DNA of 31,682 nt from positions 31,993 to 63,674 of the forward strand of contig DAJS01000029.1 in assembly GCA_002496425.1 (NCBI GenBank), written 5' to 3'. Shown one piece after another: positions 22,410 to 30,230 of this stretch. A program made the position numbers and the translations under genes. Below the pieces are notes generated by a model. That model was not told the DNA's origin and ran no database searches. It saw only the letters and a program-made list of their open reading frames with translations. The DNA is from Acidilobaceae archaeon UBA162. GTDB taxonomy: Archaea > Thermoproteota > Thermoprotei_A > Sulfolobales > Acidilobaceae. The stretch's first letter is position 1; each line of letters starts with the position of its first letter.

Positions 22410-22505
22410 CATTCGCCTTCGCATTTTTATCGTGTCCTGAGATGTTAGTACTATGTACTTACTATCCAGTACAAAACAGTAAAACGCGGCTCTTAGCCAT
22501 TTATT

Positions 22506-23057
22506 ATGGGCGTCGCCTTGAAGGCTGCAACCCTTGAGCTTCAAGATGAGCACGACCTAATAAGCAGGATGCTTTCAACCCTCGACTGGCTTGTTGTGAG
22601 GCTTGAATCAGGGGCCTCGGTTGATGACTCGCTGGTAATGGCTCAGCTGGAGTTCGTGGGCAACTTCGTGGCTGGATGTCACCACCGCAAGGAGGAGGAG
22701 TTGGTGTTCCCTATAATGGACAGGCGGGGCGGCGATGAGGCGGAGCTAGCCTCAAGGTTGAGGGAGGAGCACAGGAGAGCAGAGGAGCTGCTTGAGACCT
22801 TAAGATCCTCGTGGAGCTCCGGGGACGCCACGGCCGCTGCCAGGACTGCCTCAGAGCTGGCCTCGCTGCTGAGAGACCACATAGACGTGGAGAACACCAT
22901 AGCTTTCGCTTACGTCGAGATGGCACTCACGGATGACGAGAAGGACGCGCTGATAGCGGAGCTTGAGAGGTTTAACAGAGGAACCAGAGCCTGCGACAGG
23001 GCCAGGGCCGAGGGGCTCCTTGATGATGTTATCAGACAGATAAGCTCCTATGCCTGA
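22506..23057 (+). CDS. Hemerythrin-like HHE domain protein
   Basis: 183-residue four-helix HHE cation-binding protein. Diiron ligands fit the hemerythrin pattern: H16 (DEHDL), H60-x3-E64 (CHHRKEEELVFP), H89 (REEHRRAEEL) and H125-x3-E129 (RDHIDVENTIAF). A C-terminal tail of about 40 residues follows. Such proteins bind O2 or NO or sense oxygen/iron; the role here is inferred. ATG at 22506 has no ribosome site just upstream (CCATTTATT), so the mRNA is probably leaderless. It stands alone, followed by the dyad-rich spacer before the ribonucleotide reductase gene. Confidence 0.85.
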   Translation: MGVALKAATLELQDEHDLISRMLSTLDWLVVRLESGASVDDSLVMAQLEFVGNFVAGCHHRKEEELVFPIMDRRGGDEAELASRLREEHRRAEELLETLRSSWSSGDATAAARTASELASLLRDHIDVENTIAFAYVEMALTDDEKDALIAELERFNRGTRACDRARAEGLLDDVIRQISSYA

Positions 23058-23286
23058 TTCTTAGCGCTATGTAACTGTTTCGGTACTCCACGTGGCTCTC
23101 CGGGATTCCCCGTGTGTGCACATAGCTTCTGGATTCCCTGTTTTAGCAGCGAGAGGCAGGGGACAAAGAGAATACCGGAGAGGTAACACCGTTGACCCTG
23201 CCCACAGCTTGCGCTATTGCGACGGGACAAATGTCGTGGAACCTGTCCACAGCGAGACCAGAATTCTGGTACAGAAGCAGCCGCGC
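23058..23286. other. Non-coding spacer rich in inverted repeats
   Basis: No convincing gene lies here. Several pairings can fold: CTCTCCGG (23096-23103) with CCGGAGAG (23175-23182) enclosing a 7-bp stem TTCCCTG/CAGGGGA (23134-23140 with 23157-23163) and the palindrome TGTGCACA (23115-23122). Further on, ACCAGAATTCTGGT is a 14-bp palindrome near 23257-23270, and two 18-bp segments (23191-23208 and 23236-23253) match at 15 positions. A structured RNA or cluster of protein sites is possible; it does not show the conserved sequences of SRP RNA, RNase P RNA or a cobalamin riboswitch. Confidence 0.35.
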
Positions 23287-23323
23287 CCAGGCCTCCTTGA
23301 TGACCTATGTTAAACAGGCCTGG
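23287..23323 (+). promoter_or_regulatory. RNR promoter: TATA box framed by CCAGGCCT/AGGCCTGG
   Basis: TATGTTAAA (23306-23314) is the likely TATA box of the ribonucleotide reductase gene, predicting initiation near 23336. It is framed by an 8-bp inverted repeat, CCAGGCCT at 23287-23294 and AGGCCTGG at 23316-23323, with arm centres 29 bp apart. The right arm directly abuts the box. This is the arrangement expected of an operator for cell-cycle or deoxynucleotide control. Confidence 0.45.
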
Positions 23324-23355
23324 AACCCCTCTCCAATCTACGCCAGAGGGGGCGA

Positions 23356-26325
23356 ATGCTAACCATGGCGGCGCAGAACAGCGAAGAGATCAAGGAGGCT
23401 GAGCTGATTAGAGAGTCAGCCTTCAGGCCCAAGTCTGAGGAGGAGGCCAAGAGACTCCTGCTCTCAAGAGTCTACAGGCAGGTGCTAGAGGCCTACACAG
23501 GTAGGGCACCTAATGGCGGTCTGCTTGCGGAGCTGCCTGAGTGCATGAGATCTGGCCTCTGCGAGGATGACATGAGGTTCACCTACAACGCGCTGAGGGT
23601 CCTCATGAGCAGGTACATGACTAAGGACCTAATGGGACGCTTCATAGAGACTCCGTCAATGATAATGAGGAGGGTAGCTGAGGGCTTCAGGGACAGGGTC
23701 AACTCTGAGGCCCTCTACAGGGCGCTCATAGAGGGCAGGTTCATGTTCAACTCACCAACACTCTTCAACATGTATGTTGATGGAGCCAAAGGGGCCCTAA
23801 GCGCCTGCTATGTCACGCCAGTCAGGGACGACATGAGGGGAATCATGGATGGCCTCACCGTTCAAGTCATGACATTCAAGTATGGTGGTGGCCAGGGCTT
23901 TAGCTTCAGCGAGCTGAGACCCAGAGGCGACGTGGTAGCAGGCACCAGCGGCGTCGCCAGCGGCCCCATAAGCTTCATGAGGCTCTACGACGTGGCCACT
24001 GATGTAGTTAAGCAGGGCGGCAAGAGAAGGGGCGCCAACATGGGGATAATCCACGACTGGCACCCTGACCTCTACAACCCCAACTATGATCCGTGGGCGG
24101 CCCTAATGTCAACGCTACCTCCGCAGGTGCAGCAGCTGTTGCAGCAGTTCAAGCAGGCGTTGGAGATCCTTAAGAAGGACGGGTTCTATCAGGTCAACGA
24201 GGAGATATTTGAGGCGCTTGCCAAGCTCACGTCAGGTCGCTACGCTGAGCCAGAGGAGGCAGGCTTCATACAGGCCAAGAGAGCTCCGATGCAGGACGCC
24301 TTCTTGACTAACTTCAACATAAGCGTTGGAGTGCATGATGCCTTCATGCAGGCTGTCATAGAGGGCTCTGACTGGTGGATGGTGAACCCGAGGTACAGCG
24401 ACAAGGGTGATGGGGTCTACAGGCTCCACTACGCCGTATCAAGGGCCACGGGCTGGGGGAGAACCCTTAGACTGCTCGAGCAGAAGCCATGGCTCAGGGA
24501 GATTCCATACCTTAACGTGTTTGAGGATGTCATAGAGGAGGCCAAGGCCAGGGCGCTGGCGGAAGGGGCGGACCCAAGCAGGAGAAACCCCAAGGCCTGG
24601 AGATATCCCGCGAGAGAACTATGGGAGGAAATAGTCAGGGGCGCCTGGGAGGGCGGTGACCCAGGCCTCTTCTTCCTCGACAACCACAACAAGTGGGTTG
24701 AGACTCCATGGCTCGGTGCTGTGGCGGCAACTAACCCCTGTGGCGAGGAGCCACTTTACCCCTATGAGAGTTGCAACCTGGGCTCACTGGCCCTGGACAA
24801 GTATGTGAGCAATGGTAGATTTGACGTGGACTCATTTGCCAGAGACGTGGAGCTTGCCGTTGACGGGCTTGACGCCGTGATAGACTTCAACAGGCAGCCT
24901 GACCTAAGACAGGACATAGTCAACAGGTTCACCAGGAAGGTAGGCCTTGGTGTGATGGGCCTCGCCGCAGCCCTGGTCAGGTTGGGCATACCTTACGACT
25001 CTGAGGAGGCAGTAGCCTTCACCATGGCCTCGCTGGCCCTCCTGACAGCCATGGCCTGGAAGAGGAGCTGGGAGCTTGGGGCCAAGCTTGGCCATGCCCC
25101 AGCCTTCGAGTGCAAGAAATTCGACTGGCAGAGGCTCCAGTGCGTGGAAAAGGGTGAGCCTGAGGAGCTACTGGAGATGTTCACTCCGGCGCTACTCAAG
25201 GCTGCGGAGGTCATGAGGTTTGATGGTGAATGGGTCAAGGTGAGGTACCACTCCATAGGCCTTAATGAGTACATGCTTAACAAGCTGGAGGGCATTGCCA
25301 GGGAGAGGGTTGAGCCAGACGGATCCCTCAGGTTGCTGAGCCTTGAGTCGCTCAGGAAGGTGCTCAGCGAGCGGTTCGGGGTCACGGATGAACTGGTCAA
25401 GAGAGCCCTCAAAGTAGGCTACCAGGAGCTTGTGAAGGATCCAAGACTCATGCTGGCCAGGGCCATCTATGACCCAGCAGGACTTTGGGCCGAACTTGTT
25501 AAGTACGGCAGGTCTCTAGGGGCCAAAGCGCCAAGGCACACAGCAGTGAACACCACGGCCCCAACAGGTACCATAAGTATAATAGCCGGCACCACTAGCG
25601 GCATCGAGCCCTACTTCGCCCTAGTTTACCTCAGAAGGGTCACCGTCGGCGAGCTATGGGAGGTAGTCAGGGAGTTCAGGGACGCACTGCTGGAATCCGC
25701 CGAGAGAAGGGGAGCACCAGAGAGTGTAATAGAGCAGACACTGCAGGTGATCTCAAGGCACAAGGGAAGCATTAGGTGGGCGCTGCCCGAGCTCGAGAAG
25801 GTCATCCCAGCCGCGACGGCAGAGACGTCCGATGGCGTGATAAGGTTCGCCGCGTGGGACTACAGGGGCTTCATGGAGGACCTCAGAGCGCTGGCCAGGC
25901 TGTTCGCCACTAGCATGGACTTCGACGTGTGGTATCATGTGTCGCACCAGGCAGCTGCTCAGCTCTTTGTGGACCAGGCTATAAGCAAGACCGTAAACCT
26001 GCCCAGGGACGCTGATGTTAACGCCGTGGCCACCGCTTACCTGTTGGCCTGGCTCGGGGGCCTGAAGGGCGTGACTATCTACAGAGATGAGAGCAAGGGC
26101 GCCCAGGTGATATACTTCGGTGGGCAGCAGGCGAGCCTTGCCAAGGAGCCTGTGAGTCTGGTCAGGAGACCAGGCATGAGGATGACCATAGTGAAGAAAG
26201 AGGTTAAGAGCGAGGAGGTGGCTATAGATGCCAAGCTGACCCAGCTGTTCAGCATAAAGGAAGGGCAGGGAACGGTTAAGGTTGAGCTAGACGAGAACAG
26301 CACGTGCAAGACCTGCAACATATAA
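23356..26325 (+). CDS. nrdJ: Ribonucleotide reductase, class II (adenosylcobalamin-dependent)
   Basis: 989-residue enzyme that makes deoxyribonucleotides. Redox and radical cysteines are placed as in class II enzymes: C151 (LSACYVTP), thiyl C462 (NPCGEEPL), C473 (SCNLGSLALD), and a C-terminal CKTC pair at C984/C987 that re-reduces the site. Other family blocks are FNSPTLFN, KYGGGQGFSFSELRP, KRRGANMG, NFNISVG and NTTAPTGTISIIAGTTSGIEP (about 731-751). No tyrosyl-radical small-subunit gene is present, as expected for class II. It is longer than usual: about 80 residues separate the HPD motif at 236 from NFNIS at 319, and a helical segment of roughly 120 residues precedes APTGTIS. No N-terminal ATP cone is evident. 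ATG 23356 and ATG 23365 are both possible; AGAGGGGG upstream suits either. Confidence 0.95.
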   Translation: MLTMAAQNSEEIKEAELIRESAFRPKSEEEAKRLLLSRVYRQVLEAYTGRAPNGGLLAELPECMRSGLCEDDMRFTYNALRVLMSRYMTKDLMGRFIETPSMIMRRVAEGFRDRVNSEALYRALIEGRFMFNSPTLFNMYVDGAKGALSACYVTPVRDDMRGIMDGLTVQVMTFKYGGGQGFSFSELRPRGDVVAGTSGVASGPISFMRLYDVATDVVKQGGKRRGANMGIIHDWHPDLYNPNYDPWAALMSTLPPQVQQLLQQFKQALEILKKDGFYQVNEEIFEALAKLTSGRYAEPEEAGFIQAKRAPMQDAFLTNFNISVGVHDAFMQAVIEGSDWWMVNPRYSDKGDGVYRLHYAVSRATGWGRTLRLLEQKPWLREIPYLNVFEDVIEEAKARALAEGADPSRRNPKAWRYPARELWEEIVRGAWEGGDPGLFFLDNHNKWVETPWLGAVAATNPCGEEPLYPYESCNLGSLALDKYVSNGRFDVDSFARDVELAVDGLDAVIDFNRQPDLRQDIVNRFTRKVGLGVMGLAAALVRLGIPYDSEEAVAFTMASLALLTAMAWKRSWELGAKLGHAPAFECKKFDWQRLQCVEKGEPEELLEMFTPALLKAAEVMRFDGEWVKVRYHSIGLNEYMLNKLEGIARERVEPDGSLRLLSLESLRKVLSERFGVTDELVKRALKVGYQELVKDPRLMLARAIYDPAGLWAELVKYGRSLGAKAPRHTAVNTTAPTGTISIIAGTTSGIEPYFALVYLRRVTVGELWEVVREFRDALLESAERRGAPESVIEQTLQVISRHKGSIRWALPELEKVIPAATAETSDGVIRFAAWDYRGFMEDLRALARLFATSMDFDVWYHVSHQAAAQLFVDQAISKTVNLPRDADVNAVATAYLLAWLGGLKGVTIYRDESKGAQVIYFGGQQASLAKEPVSLVRRPGMRMTIVKKEVKSEEVAIDAKLTQLFSIKEGQGTVKVELDENSTCKTCNI

Positions 26326-26496
26326 GAAGGAGCTGAACCTGTAGCACCTGATAACTTGCCATAGAGACTATCCTTGACTATGCTGTAACCTTAACTCTTG
26401 CAGCCCTAGCTGCGTTGCCCTAAGTGCACTACACTAGGTTCAGGATATACTGCCAGTATGTTGAGAGGTCTCTGTTGCGCAATATACCTAGGCAAG

Positions 26497-26506
26497 CGTT
26501 ATAGCC
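26497..26506 (+). promoter_or_regulatory. TATA box of the signal peptidase gene
   Basis: CGTTATAGCC at 26497-26506 predicts initiation near 26527, six bases before the GTG at 26533, so the mRNA should be nearly leaderless. The preceding 26326-26496 shows no gene I can support. Confidence 0.4.
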
Positions 26507-26532
26507 TGTCTTGAATCGTAGGTCTGCGACGG

Positions 26533-27117
26533 GTGAGCACGCTGAACTCCAGGAGGGCCCTAGTGCTGGGAATAGTGATACTGATCATTGTTCTTGTGGG
26601 TGCTACCTACTACGCGCATGCAACGCTTGGTCTATCCGCGGTGGTAGTTGATGGTAAGAGCATGTTACCAACCCTTCAGACGGGCGATATAGTCTTTATT
26701 ATGAGCCCTAAGGATGCCAACATAACCGTTGGCGACGTGGTTGTCTACAGGTACACTGGCTACTTCTACGGCTACTACCTTTATAACGCATTGATTATTC
26801 ACAGAGTCATCTACATCTACCACCATGATGGTATCGAGTGCCTGGTTACTAAGGGCGACAACAACCTAGTCCCAGACCCAGGCTACCCAAGCGTATGTGG
26901 CTATGTCACTATTACCATTAACGAGACCCAGACCCCTGGCGGCCCTGTCGGCTACGCTACGGAGGGCCCAGGATCGGCCGTAGCAGGAGAGGTTCGGGTC
27001 TCTGGGGTTCCCATCAACTATGTCATTGGCGTGGTCATAGGCGGCTCCAGACCGATCGCAATACCCTATATAGGCTCTCTGTCACTGATCCTCAGGCCAG
27101 TCAAGGGACCCACTTAG
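26533..27117 (+). CDS. Signal peptidase I (archaeal S26B type)
   Basis: 194-residue membrane-anchored protease that removes signal peptides on the outer face of the membrane. One N-terminal transmembrane helix (about 9-28) is followed by the catalytic serine S43 in DGKSMLPTLQTGD, H90 in ALIIHRVI (archaeal/eukaryotic enzymes use His in place of the bacterial Lys), and D109 in TKGDNN. A second hydrophobic stretch near 163-190 may form a C-terminal membrane contact. Cysteines C103 and C121 lie outside and could pair. The GTG start gives the expected short cytosolic tail. Its final 36 bp overlap antisense with the 3' end of the topoisomerase gene. Confidence 0.88.
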   Translation: MSTLNSRRALVLGIVILIIVLVGATYYAHATLGLSAVVVDGKSMLPTLQTGDIVFIMSPKDANITVGDVVVYRYTGYFYGYYLYNALIIHRVIYIYHHDGIECLVTKGDNNLVPDPGYPSVCGYVTITINETQTPGGPVGYATEGPGSAVAGEVRVSGVPINYVIGVVIGGSRPIAIPYIGSLSLILRPVKGPT

Positions 27118-29112
27118 GATTGCCTTAGCTACTTCCTTTACCCAAGTACCAGTGGTGCTCCTTTTTGCTATCTCAGCCAGGGCCTCTCTCTTGCCTACGC
27201 CTAATGCTCTGGCAACCTCTGGTAGCGTTGCCCTGAGTTTCATAAGAGCCTCCTCATGAAGCTCACAGAGACCTGAGGGACCGGCAGCCCTGCTGCAGAG
27301 CTTGCACCTGGGGCCCTTCCCTCCCTCAGATATAGTTACGAGCTCGGTGCCCAGCACGTCAAGGCCCTTGCTTAACACCGAGCCCACCAGAGAGCTTATG
27401 TAATCCTTCGCCTTTGACACGACAGCATCCTTGGTGGCCCTCCCTTCGGCAACCATCTCCAGCTGCTCCTCAAAGCTCCTGGTCAGCTCAACGGAGGTGA
27501 GCTCTTTAGCCACGGCACTCAGAGCTCTGTAGACGGCGTAGCCAAGGTCTGTCACCTCTGTGCGGGCTCTGCCTGACCTCAAGAAGCCGCGCCTGTACAG
27601 GGTCTCTATTATGCGGGCCCTGGTCCCCTTGGTGCCGAGGTCGTTAGCCTCCATCCACCTCAGCAGTGCCAGCCTGGATAGCTGGACGCGCGAGGGCGGC
27701 CACAGCGTGCTCAGCACCACCTTCTGCACCTTAAGCCTTGAGCCCTGAGGCACCCTGCTCAGCTCCTTCTCCGCAGGCCTTGAGAATGAGTAGTAGGCAA
27801 GCCACCCTTCCCTAACAACAGCCTCACCCTCGGCCACCCAGGCGCGCCCGTCAACATCTGTCAGTAAGAGACTTCTCCTGGCAATCATGGCGCTCTTGGC
27901 GAAGGCCGCCAGGAATCTCCTGACCACCAGGTCATACACCCTCTCATGATCTCTGTCCAGCCTCTCAGGCCTCTCGCCCGTAGGGTAAATGGCCGGGTGC
28001 GCTGGATCGTCCTTCTCGCCCTGCCTGGGCTGAAGATGTCCTCCGGTCTCTGACACCAGCCTCTTGATCAGGGAGGAGTACCTAGGGTTAGAGGCCAGGG
28101 CGTTTAGGACCTCGGAGTAGTTAAGGGTTGACGGCAGTCTTTGGCTGTTGGTCCTGGGGTAACTTATCAAGGCCGCCAGGTACAGCTCCTCCGCTATCTC
28201 CTGCGTTCTGTAAGGTGAGAGACCGTATATCCTGGCAGCCTCCTCCTGGAGGTCTGTTAGATTGAAGGGGGGCGGTGGTCTGACCTCAAGAACCTGCTCC
28301 TGATACCTTGAGGCCGTCATATAGCCGCCCTTCTTGACACCCTCTGCTATTGCTATCGCTTCGGACCTGGTGCTTGGAGCCCATCCCTTGGGAACCGCCT
28401 GGACCTCGGCTGAGCCGTAAGCGAGTGTCGCCCTGAGCGAGAACCTGGGCATGGGAACGTAAGTGTTGATCTCCTTCCACCTTCTCACCGCCTCAGCCAG
28501 TGTCGGCGTCTGAACCCTTCCAGCGCTAAGAGATCTCCACCTGCCTGAAGCCTTGGTGTAGGCCCTTATCAGAAGCCTTGACACGTTTATTCCCCAGAGC
28601 CAGTCCAGCTCAGCCCTTGCCATTCCTGCCATAGAGTTGCTAACATCTAATGGCGTCATGTTGACAAAGGCCTTGCGGAGCTCCGTTGGTGTCAATGATG
28701 AGAACTTCATCCTCTTAGCCCTGTGGGGATCCCCGAAGTTCCTTATTATCATGTAGCCTATAGTGCTGCCCTCTATGTCGTAGTCACAGGCGTTTATGAA
28801 GCTCCTGGCCCTTGGTACTACCTTAGAGAGCACGTAGTAGAAGCGCCTGAGATGTCTTGACCTTGGATCGAACTGCCATAGGGGCGCCCACCTGATCTCG
28901 GTCACAGGAAGCCCTCTGACCCTGGTGTCAGGACCGAAGAGGTGGCCGGCACTGGTGACTATGACTATGTCTGAGCCGCCAGCCCTCAGCAGGTAAACCG
29001 GCACCCCATCAATACTACACCTGCTGTAACTGCCGAGAGCTGTGGCTATCTTCTCTGCAGCCTTTGGTTTCTCGGCTATCATCACGTCATAGACGCTTGG
29101 CAGCTGACACAC
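27082..29112 (-). CDS. topA: DNA topoisomerase type IA (topo I/III family)
   Basis: 676-residue type IA topoisomerase that relaxes or decatenates DNA by single-strand passage. The Toprim domain shows E14 (AEKPKAAEKIA), then ACDYDIEGSTIG with D110, D112 and E114. Catalytic Tyr 318 lies in LISYPRTNSQ. SLSAGRVQTPTL (194-205) is the invariant DNA-binding stretch. The C-terminus has one partial zinc element (CKLC...CELHE, about 620-640). There is no helicase domain, so it is not reverse gyrase. GTG at 29112 is used; the internal ATG ten codons on (MIAEKPK) gives a more standard start and is equally possible. It is downstream of rpo4 on the same strand, with a hairpin between them. Confidence 0.93.
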   Translation of the reverse strand: MCQLPSVYDVMIAEKPKAAEKIATALGSYSRCSIDGVPVYLLRAGGSDIVIVTSAGHLFGPDTRVRGLPVTEIRWAPLWQFDPRSRHLRRFYYVLSKVVPRARSFINACDYDIEGSTIGYMIIRNFGDPHRAKRMKFSSLTPTELRKAFVNMTPLDVSNSMAGMARAELDWLWGINVSRLLIRAYTKASGRWRSLSAGRVQTPTLAEAVRRWKEINTYVPMPRFSLRATLAYGSAEVQAVPKGWAPSTRSEAIAIAEGVKKGGYMTASRYQEQVLEVRPPPPFNLTDLQEEAARIYGLSPYRTQEIAEELYLAALISYPRTNSQRLPSTLNYSEVLNALASNPRYSSLIKRLVSETGGHLQPRQGEKDDPAHPAIYPTGERPERLDRDHERVYDLVVRRFLAAFAKSAMIARRSLLLTDVDGRAWVAEGEAVVREGWLAYYSFSRPAEKELSRVPQGSRLKVQKVVLSTLWPPSRVQLSRLALLRWMEANDLGTKGTRARIIETLYRRGFLRSGRARTEVTDLGYAVYRALSAVAKELTSVELTRSFEEQLEMVAEGRATKDAVVSKAKDYISSLVGSVLSKGLDVLGTELVTISEGGKGPRCKLCSRAAGPSGLCELHEEALMKLRATLPEVARALGVGKREALAEIAKRSTTGTWVKEVAKAILSGSLDWPEDQ

Positions 29113-29132
29113 TCGGCGGGCGCCCAGGGAGA

Positions 29133-29154
29133 CAACACCCTAGGCAAGGTGTTG
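29133..29154 (-). other. Hairpin between rpo4 and topA
   Basis: A perfect 7-bp inverted repeat CAACACC/GGTGTTG with an 8-nt loop lies 21 bp upstream of the topA start. A shorter one, GCTAG/CTAGC at 29176-29190, overlaps the rpo4 stop. They may weaken read-through from rpo4 into topA; no T-run follows. Confidence 0.35.
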
Positions 29155-29185
29155 CTAGATAGGGATTTAGACGTGGCTAGCCCTG

Positions 29186-29539
29186 CTAGCTGGCCTGTTG
29201 ACAGAAGGGGGCTAAAGCCTCCTTTATCTTGGAGAGAAGCTCTGCTGTCACTGAGAGACCCTCCTGGCCCTCAAGGATCAACGTCACGTAGCCATCGTCG
29301 TCAGGGCACATGTTAACCAGCTGGACAGCTATGTACTCCTCGAGGCCCAAGCCTTTGAGCTTCTCTACGATCTCTCTTGCCTTGGTTGCATCACCCTCGC
29401 CCACAACCCTTAGGTAATCCCATGTGCGCTTCTGCACGGGGTTCTCAAGGGCCCCTCCTGACTCCTCTAGCCTACGCTGCAGGACCTCCCTTGCCTCATA
29501 ATATGTAAGATACCTCCTGCTCTCTATACGCCTCTGCAT
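29186..29539 (-). CDS. rpo4: RNA polymerase subunit Rpo4 (RpoF)
   Basis: 117-residue subunit that pairs with Rpo7 to form the RNA polymerase stalk. The family pattern is clear: N-terminal strand RRYLTYYEAREVLQRRL, then the HRDC-like helical region (KRTWDYLRVVGEGDATKAREIVEKLKGLGLEEYIAVQLVNMCPDD), a near-invariant NxCP ending in the acidic DDDG, and the last helix GLSVTAELLSKIKEAL. ATG at 29539 follows the L21e stop by 12 bp, with GAGGGAGC as ribosome site, so the two genes are co-transcribed, a gene order widely conserved in archaea. Confidence 0.93.
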   Translation of the reverse strand: MQRRIESRRYLTYYEAREVLQRRLEESGGALENPVQKRTWDYLRVVGEGDATKAREIVEKLKGLGLEEYIAVQLVNMCPDDDGYVTLILEGQEGLSVTAELLSKIKEALAPFCQQAS

Positions 29540-29551
29540 AGGAGCGCTCCC

Positions 29552-29851
29552 TCAGGCTTTGAGGGGTCTCAGGTGTGCAGCGTATGTAATTAACATCTTC
29601 TCCTTGTCACCGAGCATCACCTTAACCACATAGGCGCGACCCCTCCTGCCAACTATGACCCCCGTGAGCCCTTGATACCTTCTGTGCGGCATGCCGTCGT
29701 GGAACGATGGGTCTATTATTATGGCTACCCTGTCCCCCTCCTTATATGGATAGAACATTATGCTGGCCCTTGGAACGGCACCCTTCTCCCTGACGCCCTT
29801 CTTTAGCAGCTTTCTGGTCCTGTGCCTGTAGCCCTTGGGCGCCTTGACCAA
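29552..29851 (-). CDS. rpl21e: Ribosomal protein L21e
   Basis: 99-residue large-subunit ribosomal protein. The opening KGYRHRTRKLLKK, the central EGDRVAIIIDPSFHDGMPHRRYQGLTGVIVGRRGRAYVV and the C-terminal YAAHLRPL are the family hallmarks. The start codon is TTG at 29851 (no upstream in-frame alternative needed). A TATA box on the minus strand (GTTAAAAGGG, 29891-29900) is about 45 nt upstream. First gene of the L21e-rpo4 transcription unit. Confidence 0.95.
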   Translation of the reverse strand: MVKAPKGYRHRTRKLLKKGVREKGAVPRASIMFYPYKEGDRVAIIIDPSFHDGMPHRRYQGLTGVIVGRRGRAYVVKVMLGDKEKMLITYAAHLRPLKA

Positions 29852-29890
29852 GGCTGCGTCCCCACCAATCAGCGCTAGGCTTGTAACTTA

Positions 29891-29900
29891 CCCTTTTAAC
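29891..29900 (-). promoter_or_regulatory. TATA box of the L21e-rpo4 unit
   Basis: GTTAAAAGGG on the minus strand predicts initiation near 29870, about 19 nt before the TTG of L21e, and lies in the short gap after the rpo6 stop at 29907. Confidence 0.4.
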
Positions 29901-29906
29901 TTTACT

Positions 29907-30194
29907 TCAGCTAAGCAGGAGCTTGATGGGAATTATCTGGACTAGGCCTGAGGGCGTGTGTCTGACCACTGAGAGCGGCAGGAGCCCGTGGTCAAGCTCA
30001 TATCTGGCTATCTCCACAGGGTCCTTCCTGACTCCTACGCTCACTGGGTCTATAAGCGGCATAGCACCGTTGTCCAGCTGCAGTGCCCTAAGACCAATTA
30101 TCTTGGCCCTCTCGTACTTAGTTAAGATAGGAGGTCCCACCACTATCTCGTCCTTGGACGTTGGATAAAGCTTGACCTGCCGCTGCCCATCCAT
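29907..30194 (-). CDS. rpo6: RNA polymerase subunit Rpo6 (RpoK)
   Basis: 95-residue assembly subunit of archaeal RNA polymerase, homologous to bacterial omega and eukaryotic Rpb6. The diagnostic block is PPILTKYERAKIIGLRALQLDNGAMPLID (about 21-50) followed by DPVEIARYELDHGLLPLSVVRHTPSGL. The N-terminal tail is short, as in archaea. ATG at 30194 is about 40 nt from a minus-strand TATA-like TTTTAAC (30231-30237). It is divergent from rpo13 and upstream of L21e and rpo4. Confidence 0.95.
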   Translation of the reverse strand: MDGQRQVKLYPTSKDEIVVGPPILTKYERAKIIGLRALQLDNGAMPLIDPVSVGVRKDPVEIARYELDHGLLPLSVVRHTPSGLVQIIPIKLLLS

Positions 30195-30230
30195 CCACTT
30201 ATACCTAGGGCTCCTGTGGTCAACACGTTG

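Noticed and set aside
22275..22553. 92-codon minus-strand frame over the hemerythrin start
   Set aside because: It overlaps antisense with the hemerythrin gene, runs through promoter-like DNA and has no ribosome site or family resemblance.
23058..23300. SRP RNA or RNase P RNA gene
   Set aside because: The conserved SRP helix-8 sequence and RNase P CR-I/CR-V sequences could not be found.
23092..23313. 73-codon plus-strand frame before nrdJ
   Set aside because: It starts without a ribosome site, its composition is unlike a protein, and it covers the dyad-rich spacer and the RNR TATA box. The internal repeat is reported separately.
23058..23355. Cobalamin riboswitch ahead of the B12-dependent ribonucleotide reductase
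   Set aside because: The B12 box and the conserved core sequences are not present, and a TATA box at 23306-23314 puts most of the structured region upstream of the transcript.
23356..26325. Intein in the oversized ribonucleotide reductase
   Set aside because: No splicing-domain ends (Cys/Ser at the junction, HN at the end) and the extra segments are too short.
26326..26496. tRNA or small RNA in the gap after nrdJ
   Set aside because: A GGTTCAGG-like stretch is present but no acceptor stem or cloverleaf can be built, and no C/D box pair is found.
27082..29112. Reverse gyrase
   Set aside because: Only the topoisomerase IA half is present; there is no helicase domain upstream.
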